Assembly (NCBI GenBank): GCA_947380285.1
Contig: CANCQD010000006.1
Span: forward strand, 1-38,419
Length of the DNA: 38,419 nucleotides
Origin: Burkholderiaceae bacterium
Lineage (GTDB): Bacteria; Pseudomonadota; Gammaproteobacteria; Burkholderiales; Burkholderiaceae
Direction of reading: 5' to 3'
This document shows positions 8,492-16,707 of the stretch, one piece after another. Each line of letters starts with the position of its first letter. Positions within the stretch are counted from its first letter, which is position 1. The notes beneath the pieces are model-generated. The model had not been told where the DNA came from and did no database searches. It saw nothing but the letters and a program-made list of their open reading frames with translations. A program made the translations under genes and the position numbers.

Positions 8492-9061
8492 ATGCACCGC
8501 TATCTAATAAATTCCCTCTTTGGCTTATTTGCCCTCTTATCGGGATTTCAGCTTGCTAATGCTGCGACCACTTGCAGCCCCCTGCTCTCTCACACCTTTC
8601 CCCGCCTTCAGGATGAGGCGCCGCAAAATCTTTGCCAATATCAAGGCAAGGTTATTCTGGTTGTAAATACAGCCAGCTTCTGTGGCTTTACAAGCCAATA
8701 TGAAGGCCTTGAGAAGATTTATGCTAAATACAAAGACCAGGGTTTTGTAGTGCTCGGCTTCCCATCCAATGATTTCGGACAACAGGAGCCGGGTAGCAAT
8801 AAAGAAATTGCTGATTTCTGCAAGAACACCTATGACGTGAAATTCCCGATGTTTGCCAAAAGTACAGTTTCCGGAAATAACCCAAACCCCTTATTTAAGA
8901 TGTTGATTGCCAAAACGGGCACAACACCAAAATGGAATTTTTATAAATACCTAATCGATCGTAATGGCAATGTAGTTGATTCATTTGGTAGCATGACTAA
9001 ACCAAGTAGCAGCAGTATTACAGGCCCAATTGAAAAGCTTTTAGGAGAAAAAGCTCAGTGA
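8492..9061 (+). CDS. Exported glutathione-peroxidase-family (Cys-type) peroxidase
   Basis: The 189-residue protein has a signal peptide ending near ANA at about residue 24, so it should act in the periplasm. The peroxidatic residue is Cys64 (ASFCGFT) rather than selenocysteine. The tetrad partners are present: a Gln in FGQQEPG and Trp148-Asn149 in PKWNF. Cys110 (DFCKNTYDVKFP) aligns by eye with the resolving Cys82 of yeast Gpx3, so reduction by a thioredoxin-like donor is more likely than by glutathione. This family favours lipid hydroperoxides in several organisms. It overlaps the next gene by GTGA and therefore belongs to the lipid-modification operon. Confidence 0.9.
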   Translation: MHRYLINSLFGLFALLSGFQLANAATTCSPLLSHTFPRLQDEAPQNLCQYQGKVILVVNTASFCGFTSQYEGLEKIYAKYKDQGFVVLGFPSNDFGQQEPGSNKEIADFCKNTYDVKFPMFAKSTVSGNNPNPLFKMLIAKTGTTPKWNFYKYLIDRNGNVVDSFGSMTKPSSSSITGPIEKLLGEKAQ

Positions 9062-10434
9062 GTAAAAAACGAATTGCCATTATTGGCGCGGGCATCTCTG
9101 GATTGGGCTGCGCATATGCCTTAAGACAGCATCCTGAATTTGAAATTACCTTATATGAAGCGGGCGACCATATTGGTGGCCACAGCAATACAGTAGATTT
9201 CACTTGCAACATCAATGGGGAAGAAGTCACCCATGGTGTAGATACTGGCTTCCTAGTCTTTAATCGCAAGACTTATCCACGTCTCGTCCGACTATTCGAA
9301 GAAATTCAAGCCCCAGTAGCTCCTTCAGAAATGTCTTTTTCTGTATCCATTGATGCCTCTGGAAAATCTGGGATAAATAAAAAAATTGAATGGGCCGGTA
9401 ACGACATTAATTCATTTTTTGGCCAACGATCCAATCTTCTTTCTCCATCATTTTGGAGGATGGCATATGACATCTTGCGCTTTAATCGTCTTGCTACCCA
9501 GCTGGCACATGAACAAATTGAAGCTGGCCATCAGTACAAAGAGTCTGATGAAAATATTTCTGATTTTTTAAAGCGTCATCGCTTTAGTCAAAGCTTTAAA
9601 GAGAATTATTTTCTCCCGATGATTGGCGCTATCTGGTCTTGTTCAGTCGAGCAGATGCTAGAGTTTCCGATTCAAACCATGGTGCGCTTCTGTCATAACC
9701 ATGGTCTTTTGCAAATCCAAAATCGCCCACAATGGTTGACCATCAAAGGTGGATCACGAGAATATGTAAAGCGGATTGTTGCTGCACTAACAAAACATCA
9801 GATAGCGATTAAGCGTGAGTCTGTCCTGCGCGTCAACACTAGCCAGAATGGCGGTCAAGTTGAAGTGATTAGCCAGTCTGGTACAACCCACTTTAATGAA
9901 GTGATCATGGCCTGTCACAGCGACCAAACATTAGATTTGGTTCACGGCATTGATCAACAGGCCAGAAATATTTTGGTAGCTATTCCATACCAAAAGAATC
10001 GCGCACTTTTGCATACCGATATTCGCTTTTTACCAGAAGCAAAACGCTGCTGGGCAGCATGGAACTATACCGCCAAGTCTGGTGACAAGCCAAATGCAAA
10101 ACAGCATGTCAGTGTTAATTACCTAATTAATCGCTTACAGCCACTGCCGGTCCAACTACAAGATACGCAAATTATTGTCAGCCTAAACCCTTCGGAAGAG
10201 CCCGATCCAAAACTAGTGCATCAAGAGATTCACTATTCTCATCCAGTCTTTGATATGAGTGCGATACAAGCTCAGAAGGAGCTACCCTTAATCCAGGGCT
10301 CTTCGTCTATTTGGTACTGCGGTGCTTGGACTGGTTTTGGGTTTCATGAGGACGGCTTGCGTTCAGGCGAATTAGTTGCTGAAGCCTTAATTGAAAGTGT
10401 TCGGCAGCCCATTAAAACCAAGCAAGATGTCTAG
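9058..10434 (+). CDS. FAD-dependent oxidoreductase (amine-oxidase fold, COG2907)
   Basis: The start is GTG at 9058, supported by AGGAG ten bases upstream and by overlap with the gpx stop. The 458-residue protein opens with a Rossmann dinucleotide fold (IAIIGAGISGLGCAYAL at residues 6-22), then the YEAGDHIGGHSNTV acidic end and GG motif. It closes with the FAD-contacting YCGAWTGFGFHEDGLRSG. The family resembles phytoene desaturases and amine oxidases. Genes of this type are repeatedly found beside DUF1365 and a Cfa-like methyltransferase, which points to a fatty-acyl substrate. The exact reaction, such as desaturation or oxidation of a modified acyl chain, is inference. Confidence 0.9.
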   Translation: MSKKRIAIIGAGISGLGCAYALRQHPEFEITLYEAGDHIGGHSNTVDFTCNINGEEVTHGVDTGFLVFNRKTYPRLVRLFEEIQAPVAPSEMSFSVSIDASGKSGINKKIEWAGNDINSFFGQRSNLLSPSFWRMAYDILRFNRLATQLAHEQIEAGHQYKESDENISDFLKRHRFSQSFKENYFLPMIGAIWSCSVEQMLEFPIQTMVRFCHNHGLLQIQNRPQWLTIKGGSREYVKRIVAALTKHQIAIKRESVLRVNTSQNGGQVEVISQSGTTHFNEVIMACHSDQTLDLVHGIDQQARNILVAIPYQKNRALLHTDIRFLPEAKRCWAAWNYTAKSGDKPNAKQHVSVNYLINRLQPLPVQLQDTQIIVSLNPSEEPDPKLVHQEIHYSHPVFDMSAIQAQKELPLIQGSSSIWYCGAWTGFGFHEDGLRSGELVAEALIESVRQPIKTKQDV

Positions 10435-10437
10435 TTA

Positions 10438-11223
10438 ATGGTGCAAGCAAAGATTAACTTTGGAGTAGTAAAACACCAGCGCTTACGGCCAGCTAGGAAT
10501 GTATTTGGCTATGGTGTGTTTACTATATCCATTCCTATGCGCGCTCGAAGCGCTAATCCACATTTACTCACACATCAGGGCTTAAGCGATAACCGCTGGG
10601 GGCTTTGCGCATTTTTTGATAAAGATCATGGCTTGGGAGAACCCGATAGCCTTGCCTGGATTGAAAAGATTCTTGCGGAAAACCATGTGCAAGATGTCGA
10701 CGGAGAAATTTGGCTTCAGACTTTTCCAAGGGTGTTGGGCTATGTCTTTAATCCAGTGAGCTTTTGGATCTGTAAGCGTGCCAATGGCAAAGTGCAGGCA
10801 GTTCTGGCTGAGGTCAACAATACCTTTGGCGAGCGGCATTGTTATTTACTGCATAAAGATTCGGGCAAAGAGTTACGCTCAGGCGAAACGCTCACCAGTA
10901 AAAAAGTATTTTATGTTTCACCATTTTGCGAGGTACGAGGTGACTACCATTTCCGCTTCTTATTCCCACAAGATAGCACTAGCGGCATTAACAACGTCTG
11001 TCGTATTGAGCTACATGAAGATGGTCTACCCCTCATCAATACCAGTATTAGCGGCACTAGTCGCCCATTAAGCCAAACCAATGTCATTTTGGCGATGATT
11101 CGCTACCCTTTGATGAGTTTAGGAGTGATTTTCCGCATACATTGGCAAGCATTGAAATTATGGGTAAAAGGTGTACCCTTTCATTCAAAACCTAAACCAC
11201 CCGAACTTGAAGTTAGCAGATGA
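10438..11223 (+). CDS. DUF1365 protein
   Basis: A 261-residue member of DUF1365, recognised by VKHQRLRPARNVFGYGVF at the start, then GYVFNPVSFWIC, EVNNTFGERHCYLL, and KVFYVSPFCEVRGDYHFRF (last residue excluded from any claim). The sequence resembles a lipocalin-like or StAR-like beta barrel by eye only. Function is unproven. It starts three bases after the stop of the oxidoreductase and overlaps the Cfa-like gene by ATGA, so stoichiometric production with both is likely. The C-terminal MIRYPLMSLGVIFRIHWQAL segment is hydrophobic and may touch the membrane. Confidence 0.88.
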   Translation: MVQAKINFGVVKHQRLRPARNVFGYGVFTISIPMRARSANPHLLTHQGLSDNRWGLCAFFDKDHGLGEPDSLAWIEKILAENHVQDVDGEIWLQTFPRVLGYVFNPVSFWICKRANGKVQAVLAEVNNTFGERHCYLLHKDSGKELRSGETLTSKKVFYVSPFCEVRGDYHFRFLFPQDSTSGINNVCRIELHEDGLPLINTSISGTSRPLSQTNVILAMIRYPLMSLGVIFRIHWQALKLWVKGVPFHSKPKPPELEVSR

Positions 11224-12515
11224 ATCGCCCAGGACAATCCCTTCTCTCTAGACTAAATTTTTCTCGCCCCCGAGAGCGAGTTAGCTCTTCACATAAACAT
11301 CAAATTAGCGCTAAGACACTTCTAACGCTCTTAACCAAACTCAGCAGTGGTCACTTGAAATTAACGCTGCCAGATGGTGAAAAGCGGGAATTTGGAAATC
11401 ATAGCGATCAATTGCATGCTGAAATTCATATCATGGAGTGGTCAGTATTTAAAGACATCATGTCGCATGGCGATATTGGTTTTGCTGAGAGCTATATCCA
11501 AGGAAAATGGAATACCCCAGATCTCAAGACACTACTTGAGCTAGCGATACGAAATCGAACTATTTTAGAAAAAGCCATCTATGGCAATTGGTACGGATCC
11601 ATCTTTTATCGCCTGAAGCATTGGCTGCGAGATAACAGCAAAGCTGGAAGTCGCAAGAATATTCATGCACATTACGACCTAGGAAATGCCTTCTATACAC
11701 TCTGGCTTGACCCTACCATGAGTTACTCTAGCGCCTGGTTTGCAGAGGGCGATAAACAAGCCCTAGTTGACGCACAGTGCGCAAAGATCAAGCGCATTCT
11801 TGACTCTCTTCAAACAAAGTCTGGAGATCATGTTTTAGAAATTGGCTGTGGCTGGGGTGGGGTGATGGAAGAATCCCTGCGCAGCAATACAGCGATTACA
11901 GGCATAACACTCTCGAAAGAGCAAAAAGCATTTGCAGAAAAGCGGTTGCTAGCAGTTCAAGCGGAAATTGGTGACGCCCCCTCTTTTGAAGTGCGCTTAC
12001 AAGACTATCGTGATTGTCAGGAAAAATATGATGGCATCGCTTCAGTGGAAATGTTTGAAGCGGTTGGCGAGAAGCATTGGCCTGAATATTTTGAAACCAT
12101 TGCACATTGCCTAAAAGCCGGTGGTAAAGCCTGTATCCAGACTATTGTGATTGCAGAAGACCTTTTTGATCGCTATCGTCGCAATACCGACTTTATTCAA
12201 CAGTATGTATTTCCTGGAGGCATGCTGCCTTCTCGGGCAAGCTTTAAGGAAAGCGCAGCCAAAGCCGGATTAAGAATCGAACAAGAATTTGCGTTTGGCG
12301 CCGACTATGCAAAAACTCTTTGCCTCTGGAGAGATAGCTTTAATCAAAAATTGAATGAAGTTCGTCAACTAGGATTTGATGAGGCTTTTATTCGTCTTTG
12401 GAATTTCTATCTGATGTACTGTGCCGCTGGCTTTACGGAGCGCAATATCGATGTGGTGCAATTTACCCTGAGTCACCAACCCTCACCCGCATCTTCTGAT
12501 GTGCTCAGCGCATGA
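11220..12515 (+). CDS. Cyclopropane-fatty-acid-synthase-like SAM methyltransferase
   Basis: The 431-residue protein has the Cfa architecture. A lipid-binding N-terminal region runs to about residue 145, followed by HYDLGNAFYTLWLDP, the SAM site VLEIGCGWGG (205-214), VEMFEAVG, and the C-terminal YCAAGF (Cys401). Compared from memory with E. coli Cfa, the bicarbonate ligands Glu239 and Tyr317 seem conserved (Glu280, Tyr363), but Cys139 is Ser171 (MSYSSAWF) and His266 is Gln307 (CIQTIV). These changes suggest a non-classical product such as a methylated, methylene or furan-precursor acyl chain rather than a cyclopropane. I therefore give no cfa symbol. Overlaps of ATGA on both sides tie it to DUF1365 and the SDR. 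Confidence 0.9.
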   Translation: MNRPGQSLLSRLNFSRPRERVSSSHKHQISAKTLLTLLTKLSSGHLKLTLPDGEKREFGNHSDQLHAEIHIMEWSVFKDIMSHGDIGFAESYIQGKWNTPDLKTLLELAIRNRTILEKAIYGNWYGSIFYRLKHWLRDNSKAGSRKNIHAHYDLGNAFYTLWLDPTMSYSSAWFAEGDKQALVDAQCAKIKRILDSLQTKSGDHVLEIGCGWGGVMEESLRSNTAITGITLSKEQKAFAEKRLLAVQAEIGDAPSFEVRLQDYRDCQEKYDGIASVEMFEAVGEKHWPEYFETIAHCLKAGGKACIQTIVIAEDLFDRYRRNTDFIQQYVFPGGMLPSRASFKESAAKAGLRIEQEFAFGADYAKTLCLWRDSFNQKLNEVRQLGFDEAFIRLWNFYLMYCAAGFTERNIDVVQFTLSHQPSPASSDVLSA

Positions 12516-13288
12516 AACAACTAGGCATCGATCACTTCTCGGGAAAAAGAGTCTGGGTCATTGGTGCTTCTAGCGGCATTGGTGAAGCCTGTGCAAACGC
12601 CCTTTTACTCAAAGGCGCCAAGGTTGCGCTTTCTAGCCGACGAGCCGAACGATTGCATCAAATCGCCCTGAATAGTGAAATTGGGCAAACCCTCGTTGTT
12701 CCACTAGATGTTACAGATGACGTGCAATTCCAGGCTGGCTATAAAACTATTTTGAGCGCCTGGGGTGGAATTGATCTCCTCCTTTTTGTATCCGGCATGT
12801 ATGTGCCGCTACGTGCAGATAATTTTGATATCAATGTTGCAGAGAAAACGATTGATGCAAACCTTTTGGGGCCCATGAGAGCGGTTGCATTGGTGGTACC
12901 AGAGATGCTAAAGGCTCACTCAGGACATATTGCCATTGTTGGCAGTGTCGCAGGATATAGCGGCCTACCAAAAGCCTTGGCATATGGCCCAAGTAAAGCG
13001 GCCATCATCAACTTTTGTGAGAATCTGTATTACGATTTGCTGCCTACCGGTGTCAGCGTACACTTGATCTCACCAGGTTTTGTGGCGACAGAAGCTACCG
13101 CACAAAATGATTTTGAAATGCCAGCTTTAATCAGTGCGGAAGAAGCCGCGGATGAGATATTAATAGGGATTCAGAATGGGGAATTTGATATTCATTTCCC
13201 TAAGCGATTCTCAAGATTCTTAAAGTTTCTCAGAATCCTGCCCTATCCAATCTACTTTTGGATTGTGCGCCGCTTCGTCAAAATTTAA
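12512..13288 (+). CDS. Short-chain dehydrogenase/reductase, last gene of the lipid operon
   Basis: A 258-residue classical SDR: the cofactor loop GASSGIG at residues 18-24, a Ser in GSVAGYSG and the YGPSK catalytic Tyr/Lys. Arg residues after the second strand (SSRRAER) favour NADP(H). The C-terminus (FLKFLRILPYPIYFWIVRRF) is strongly hydrophobic with basic residues, unusual for soluble SDRs and consistent with membrane attachment near lipid substrates. It overlaps the Cfa-like gene by ATGA and converges on dsbA after 29 bases. The substrate is unknown; a keto or hydroxy acyl group is inferred from context. Confidence 0.87.
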   Translation: MKQLGIDHFSGKRVWVIGASSGIGEACANALLLKGAKVALSSRRAERLHQIALNSEIGQTLVVPLDVTDDVQFQAGYKTILSAWGGIDLLLFVSGMYVPLRADNFDINVAEKTIDANLLGPMRAVALVVPEMLKAHSGHIAIVGSVAGYSGLPKALAYGPSKAAIINFCENLYYDLLPTGVSVHLISPGFVATEATAQNDFEMPALISAEEAADEILIGIQNGEFDIHFPKRFSRFLKFLRILPYPIYFWIVRRFVKI

Positions 13289-13317
13289 GCAGCGCCAAAG
13301 CATGGCCTTCGATGAGG

Positions 13318-13965
13318 TTACTGCTTGTACTTATCTTTGCGGATTTTATCTTCCAAGTAATCCATTACGGCGAGTGCTTTAGCTTTGGTCCCTGCAATAG
13401 ATGGTGAGGTCACGTATTTACCTTGCATCACAATCGTAGGCACGCCATCAATTCGATAGGCTTCCGTTAACTGCTTAGCGGCACGCGCCTTGGATACGAC
13501 CGCGAAAGAGCGATAAGTTGCCAAGAAGGTATTTCTATCAATGCCTTGTGATGTAACCCAATCAGCAATCTCCGTCTCTGTTAGAAGGCGCTTATTTTCT
13601 TTATGCATTGCATACATGACTTTTTCATTGAGAGCATCTCCCTTGCCCATTGCCTCTAAGGCATAGAACAATTGGCTATGGGGCAAGAAGTCGTCGCGAA
13701 AGGCTACAGGGACTCTGCGAAAGACAACATCTTTAGGTTGACGCTTCACCCAAGCGCTGAGCTCAGGCTCAAAGTCGTAGCAATGTGGACAACCGTACCA
13801 AAAGAATTCAATAACCTCTACTTTTCCCTTGGTTTCTACCGGCTGCGCAATAGGCAAAATGCGGTAATCGAATCCTTCTTCAATTTTTTGACCTTGCGCA
13901 CCAGCAAGGCCACTTAAAGAAAGAAGTGCAAATAAGGTAATGAATCTTTTGCTAAATGAAATCAT
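13318..13965 (-). CDS. dsbA: Thiol:disulfide interchange protein DsbA
   Basis: A periplasmic disulfide donor of 215 residues with a signal peptide ending near AGA (about residue 23). The redox motif is CPHC (Cys59-Cys62) in FFWYGCPHCYDFEPEL, identical in its dipeptide to E. coli DsbA, and the cis-proline loop is GVPTIV. It follows the SPOR gene with a 4-base overlap. DsbB is not in the window. Confidence 0.95.
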   Translation of the reverse strand: MISFSKRFITLFALLSLSGLAGAQGQKIEEGFDYRILPIAQPVETKGKVEVIEFFWYGCPHCYDFEPELSAWVKRQPKDVVFRRVPVAFRDDFLPHSQLFYALEAMGKGDALNEKVMYAMHKENKRLLTETEIADWVTSQGIDRNTFLATYRSFAVVSKARAAKQLTEAYRIDGVPTIVMQGKYVTSPSIAGTKAKALAVMDYLEDKIRKDKYKQ

Positions 13966-14594
13966 GATTTACTAGATTTAATTAAAGTTGGTTTAATGCC
14001 CATGCCACTCAATTTATCGCGTACCGAATTACTCTCTTCAGGGGTGTTATATGGGCCTACACGAACACGCCAGAGGGTGTTGCCATCGCTCGTCACTTCA
14101 CTTAACTGCGCCTGTATTCCCTGAATAGCCAAATTCGCTTTTTGCGCATCTGCATCAGCACGTTTTGTGAATGCACCCACTTGTAAAAAATAAATGGAGT
14201 CTGCTTTAGTTGAAGGAGTAAGGGCTGAATCAGCAGGCTTGTCAGCCGATTTCTTACCGTTAACTAAATCACCAATCGGATCTGTTGAAGCTGCGGCAGG
14301 TGATTTACCCTGAAGCGGTTTATTTAAATCAACTGGCTCGACAGGAGCAGCCACTTCACCTTCAGCAGGTGTAGCAGAAGGTTTAATGGTCAATGGCAGA
14401 CTAGGGGCACGCATTCCCGGTCTTTCTTGGGGTGTATTTTTAGAAAGGTAAAAAGCGATGACAAAGGCAATACCAAGACCAGCGCCTAGACCCAAAATAA
14501 AGCCAAGAATAGTGCCGCCGTATTGGGTATTTTTACTATCGACGCGGTTAAGGCGCTTTACGAAGCCAGTTTGCTGATTCGGTGTTTTCATCAT
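13962..14594 (-). CDS. SPOR-domain membrane protein (FtsN-like)
   Basis: The 210-residue protein has a short cytoplasmic N-terminus and one membrane helix at about residues 26-50 (GGTILGFILGLGAGLGIAFV). A Pro/Ala/Ser/Lys-rich linker follows, then a C-terminal SPOR domain from about 131 (SIYFLQVGAFTKRADADAQ to GIKPTLIKS). SPOR domains bind denuded septal peptidoglycan, so a role in cell division is likely; I hold back from ftsN because linker homology cannot be judged by eye. It lies between argS and dsbA, a recurrent Burkholderiales arrangement. Confidence 0.88.
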   Translation of the reverse strand: MMKTPNQQTGFVKRLNRVDSKNTQYGGTILGFILGLGAGLGIAFVIAFYLSKNTPQERPGMRAPSLPLTIKPSATPAEGEVAAPVEPVDLNKPLQGKSPAAASTDPIGDLVNGKKSADKPADSALTPSTKADSIYFLQVGAFTKRADADAQKANLAIQGIQAQLSEVTSDGNTLWRVRVGPYNTPEESNSVRDKLSGMGIKPTLIKSSKS

Positions 14595-14629
14595 TTCCTC
14601 ATCTTACATCTTCACTCCATGCCTCGCCA

Positions 14630-16357
14630 TTACATCTTAAATGGTGCTGAAACCCCGAGTACTTTTAAGCCATTTTGCAGAACCTGGCGGGTCGCCAAAA
14701 GCAATGCAAGACGTGCTTGTTTTAAGTTCTGATCGTCAACCAATACGCGATCGGCATTATAGAAAGTATGGAAATCACCCGCTAAATCACGCAGGTAAAA
14801 AGCTAATGCATGAGGAGCTAATTCTTCGGCAGCAGCTGTAAGGACTTCTGGATATTCTGCTAAACGACGCAGTAAATGATCGGATGCCTTGCTTTGTAGA
14901 AGCGATAGATCGGCCTTAGCCAATTCGGATGCCTGTCCACTCCATTGATGCAAGATTGAACTAATTCGCGCATGCGCATATTGAACATAGAACACTGGGT
15001 TCTCATCGTTTTGCTGCAAAGCTAAGTCAATATCAAAAACAAACTCAGTATCAGCTTTTCGCGAGATCAAGAAAAAACGCACCGCATCGCGGCCACGTTG
15101 CAAAGCCAATTCTCTCTCTTCGGCGGTCATCTCCGGCGTAACACCACCAGACCATTCAACCAAATCACGTACGGTTACATACGAACCAGCGCGCTTAGAA
15201 ATTTTCACTTCTTCACCATGACGCATCACGGTAACCATCTTATGCAAAACATATTCTGGATACGTTTTAGGAATATCCCAACCGCGCTTCTTTGCTACGC
15301 CCTGCAAGCCTGAGCGAACACGGGCAATCGTGCCATGGTGATCGCTTCCTTGTACATTAATGACTTTCTGAAAGCCGCGATTCCATTTGCTTGTGTGATA
15401 AGCCACATCAGGAACGAAGTAGGTAAAGCTGCCGTCTGACTTACGCATCACACGATCCTTATCATCGCCGTCATCCGTACTCTTGAGCCATAGAGCACCT
15501 TCGGACTCATAGGTCTTTCCAATGCTTTGCAAATCACCAACGATTTGGGCAACACTACCATCGGTATACAAAGAAGACTCCAGGTAATAACAATCAAACT
15601 TCACGCCAAATATTTTTAAGTCTATATCTTGCTCATTACGCAAATAAGCAACAGCAAATTCACGAATAACTTCGATGTCATCTTTAAATTTGGGAGAGGC
15701 TTTAAATGTTGCTGCAATCTCTGCAATATATTCGCCGTTATAAGCCTGCTCAGGCCAGTTGGCGTCGCCAGGCTTCAGACCTTGTAAGCGAGCTTGAACC
15801 GATAAGGCCAGATTAGCAATCTGCACACCAGCATCGTTGTAATAAAACTCACGGTGAACTGTAATTCCCTGGGTTGCCAATAAATTTGCTAAGGCATCAC
15901 CAAGCGCTGCCTGTCTTCCGTGACCAACGTGCAGTGGGCCAGTTGGGTTGGCTGATACAAATTCAATCATCGCACTTGGGGCAGACCCATCACTTGGGGC
16001 AGACTCGCCAAAATGTAATCCCGCGGATAGTATTTCACCCACCACCGCAGTCTTAGCGGCATTACTGAGGCGGAAATTAATAAAGCCAGGGCCAGCAATT
16101 TCACAAGATGCAATAAGCTGGTTAAAACCTGCTTGTTGCTGCAAGCGCTCTACCAAAGCTTGTGCCAGCTCGCGTGGATTTAGCTTCCAAGCCTTAGAAA
16201 GCTGGAGCGCGATATTACAGGCGACATCCCCATGATCTAAAGCCTTGGGGCGCTCAAGACGGGGGGCAGGAGGCTCTCCCAACCCGCGTTCTAGGGCCAA
16301 GCCTGTAAGCGCAGCACTCAGCATTTCGATTAAACGATTTTTATTGGTCGACAACAT
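14630..16357 (-). CDS. argS: Arginine--tRNA ligase
   Basis: A class I aminoacyl-tRNA synthetase of 575 residues. The HIGH motif appears as HVGH in [15 protein letters not shown], and the KMSK loop as KISKRAG in the degenerate form usual for ArgRS. The N-terminal Add-1 tRNA-binding domain and the C-terminal anticodon-binding domain (DALALQ-like helices ending APFKM) are present. An 18-base tandem duplication encodes [12 protein letters not shown] just before the catalytic domain. It heads the argS-SPOR-dsbA run and diverges from the DUF1840 gene. Confidence 0.96.
   Translation of the reverse strand: MLSTNKNRLIEMLSAALTGLALERGLGEPPAPRLERPKALDHGDVACNIALQLSKAWKLNPRELAQALVERLQQQAGFNQLIASCEIAGPGFINFRLSNAAKTAVVGEILSAGLHFGESAPSDGSAPSAMIEFVSANPTGPLHVGHGRQAALGDALANLLATQGITVHREFYYNDAGVQIANLALSVQARLQGLKPGDANWPEQAYNGEYIAEIAATFKASPKFKDDIEVIREFAVAYLRNEQDIDLKIFGVKFDCYYLESSLYTDGSVAQIVGDLQSIGKTYESEGALWLKSTDDGDDKDRVMRKSDGSFTYFVPDVAYHTSKWNRGFQKVINVQGSDHHGTIARVRSGLQGVAKKRGWDIPKTYPEYVLHKMVTVMRHGEEVKISKRAGSYVTVRDLVEWSGGVTPEMTAEERELALQRGRDAVRFFLISRKADTEFVFDIDLALQQNDENPVFYVQYAHARISSILHQWSGQASELAKADLSLLQSKASDHLLRRLAEYPEVLTAAAEELAPHALAFYLRDLAGDFHTFYNADRVLVDDQNLKQARLALLLATRQVLQNGLKVLGVSAPFKM
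15973..16008. repeat. 18-base in-frame tandem duplication inside argS
   Basis: The 14-base string CACTTGGGGCAGAC occurs at 15973-15986 and again at 15991-16004, giving a period of 18 bases. In the protein this produces the repeated SAPS of [12 protein letters not shown] about 14 residues before HVGH. The length multiple keeps the frame, as expected for a recent slippage event. Confidence 0.75.
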
Positions 16358-16392
16358 AGATAAGTGAGTTTATCAGGTGGTAAGCTATCGAA

Positions 16393-16707
16393 ATGATCTA
16401 TCAATTTCGCTCAAAGGCTGGTCCGGATGTCATCATGCTGGCGGATCTGACTAAGCGAATTTTTGACATCTTAAGGCGCCCCCTAGAACCCCGCGGCATC
16501 CTCACGGTAGAGCAACTCCCAGATCTCATCACCGCACTTGAAACCGCCATCCTTAAAGATCTTGAGGAACGGGCCAAAGCAAATGAGAACGAGAATGGTG
16601 CAGAAAAGCCCAAGCTGGCTGACCGCCTTGGACAGCGTGCCTACCCCTTCTTGGAGCTTATGAAGCAATCTAAAGCCAAAGATGAACCAGTGATGTGGGG
16701 CGTTTAA
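16393..16707 (+). CDS. DUF1840 protein
   Basis: A 104-residue protein of DUF1840, recognised by the start [19 protein letters not shown] and the end [23 protein letters not shown] (positions 80-104, shown in part). It is found mainly in betaproteobacteria and its function is unknown. The sequence is helical and polar without a signal peptide. It starts 35 bases from divergent argS and its stop overlaps the convergent metH by 4 bases. Confidence 0.85.
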   Translation: MIYQFRSKAGPDVIMLADLTKRIFDILRRPLEPRGILTVEQLPDLITALETAILKDLEERAKANENENGAEKPKLADRLGQRAYPFLELMKQSKAKDEPVMWGV

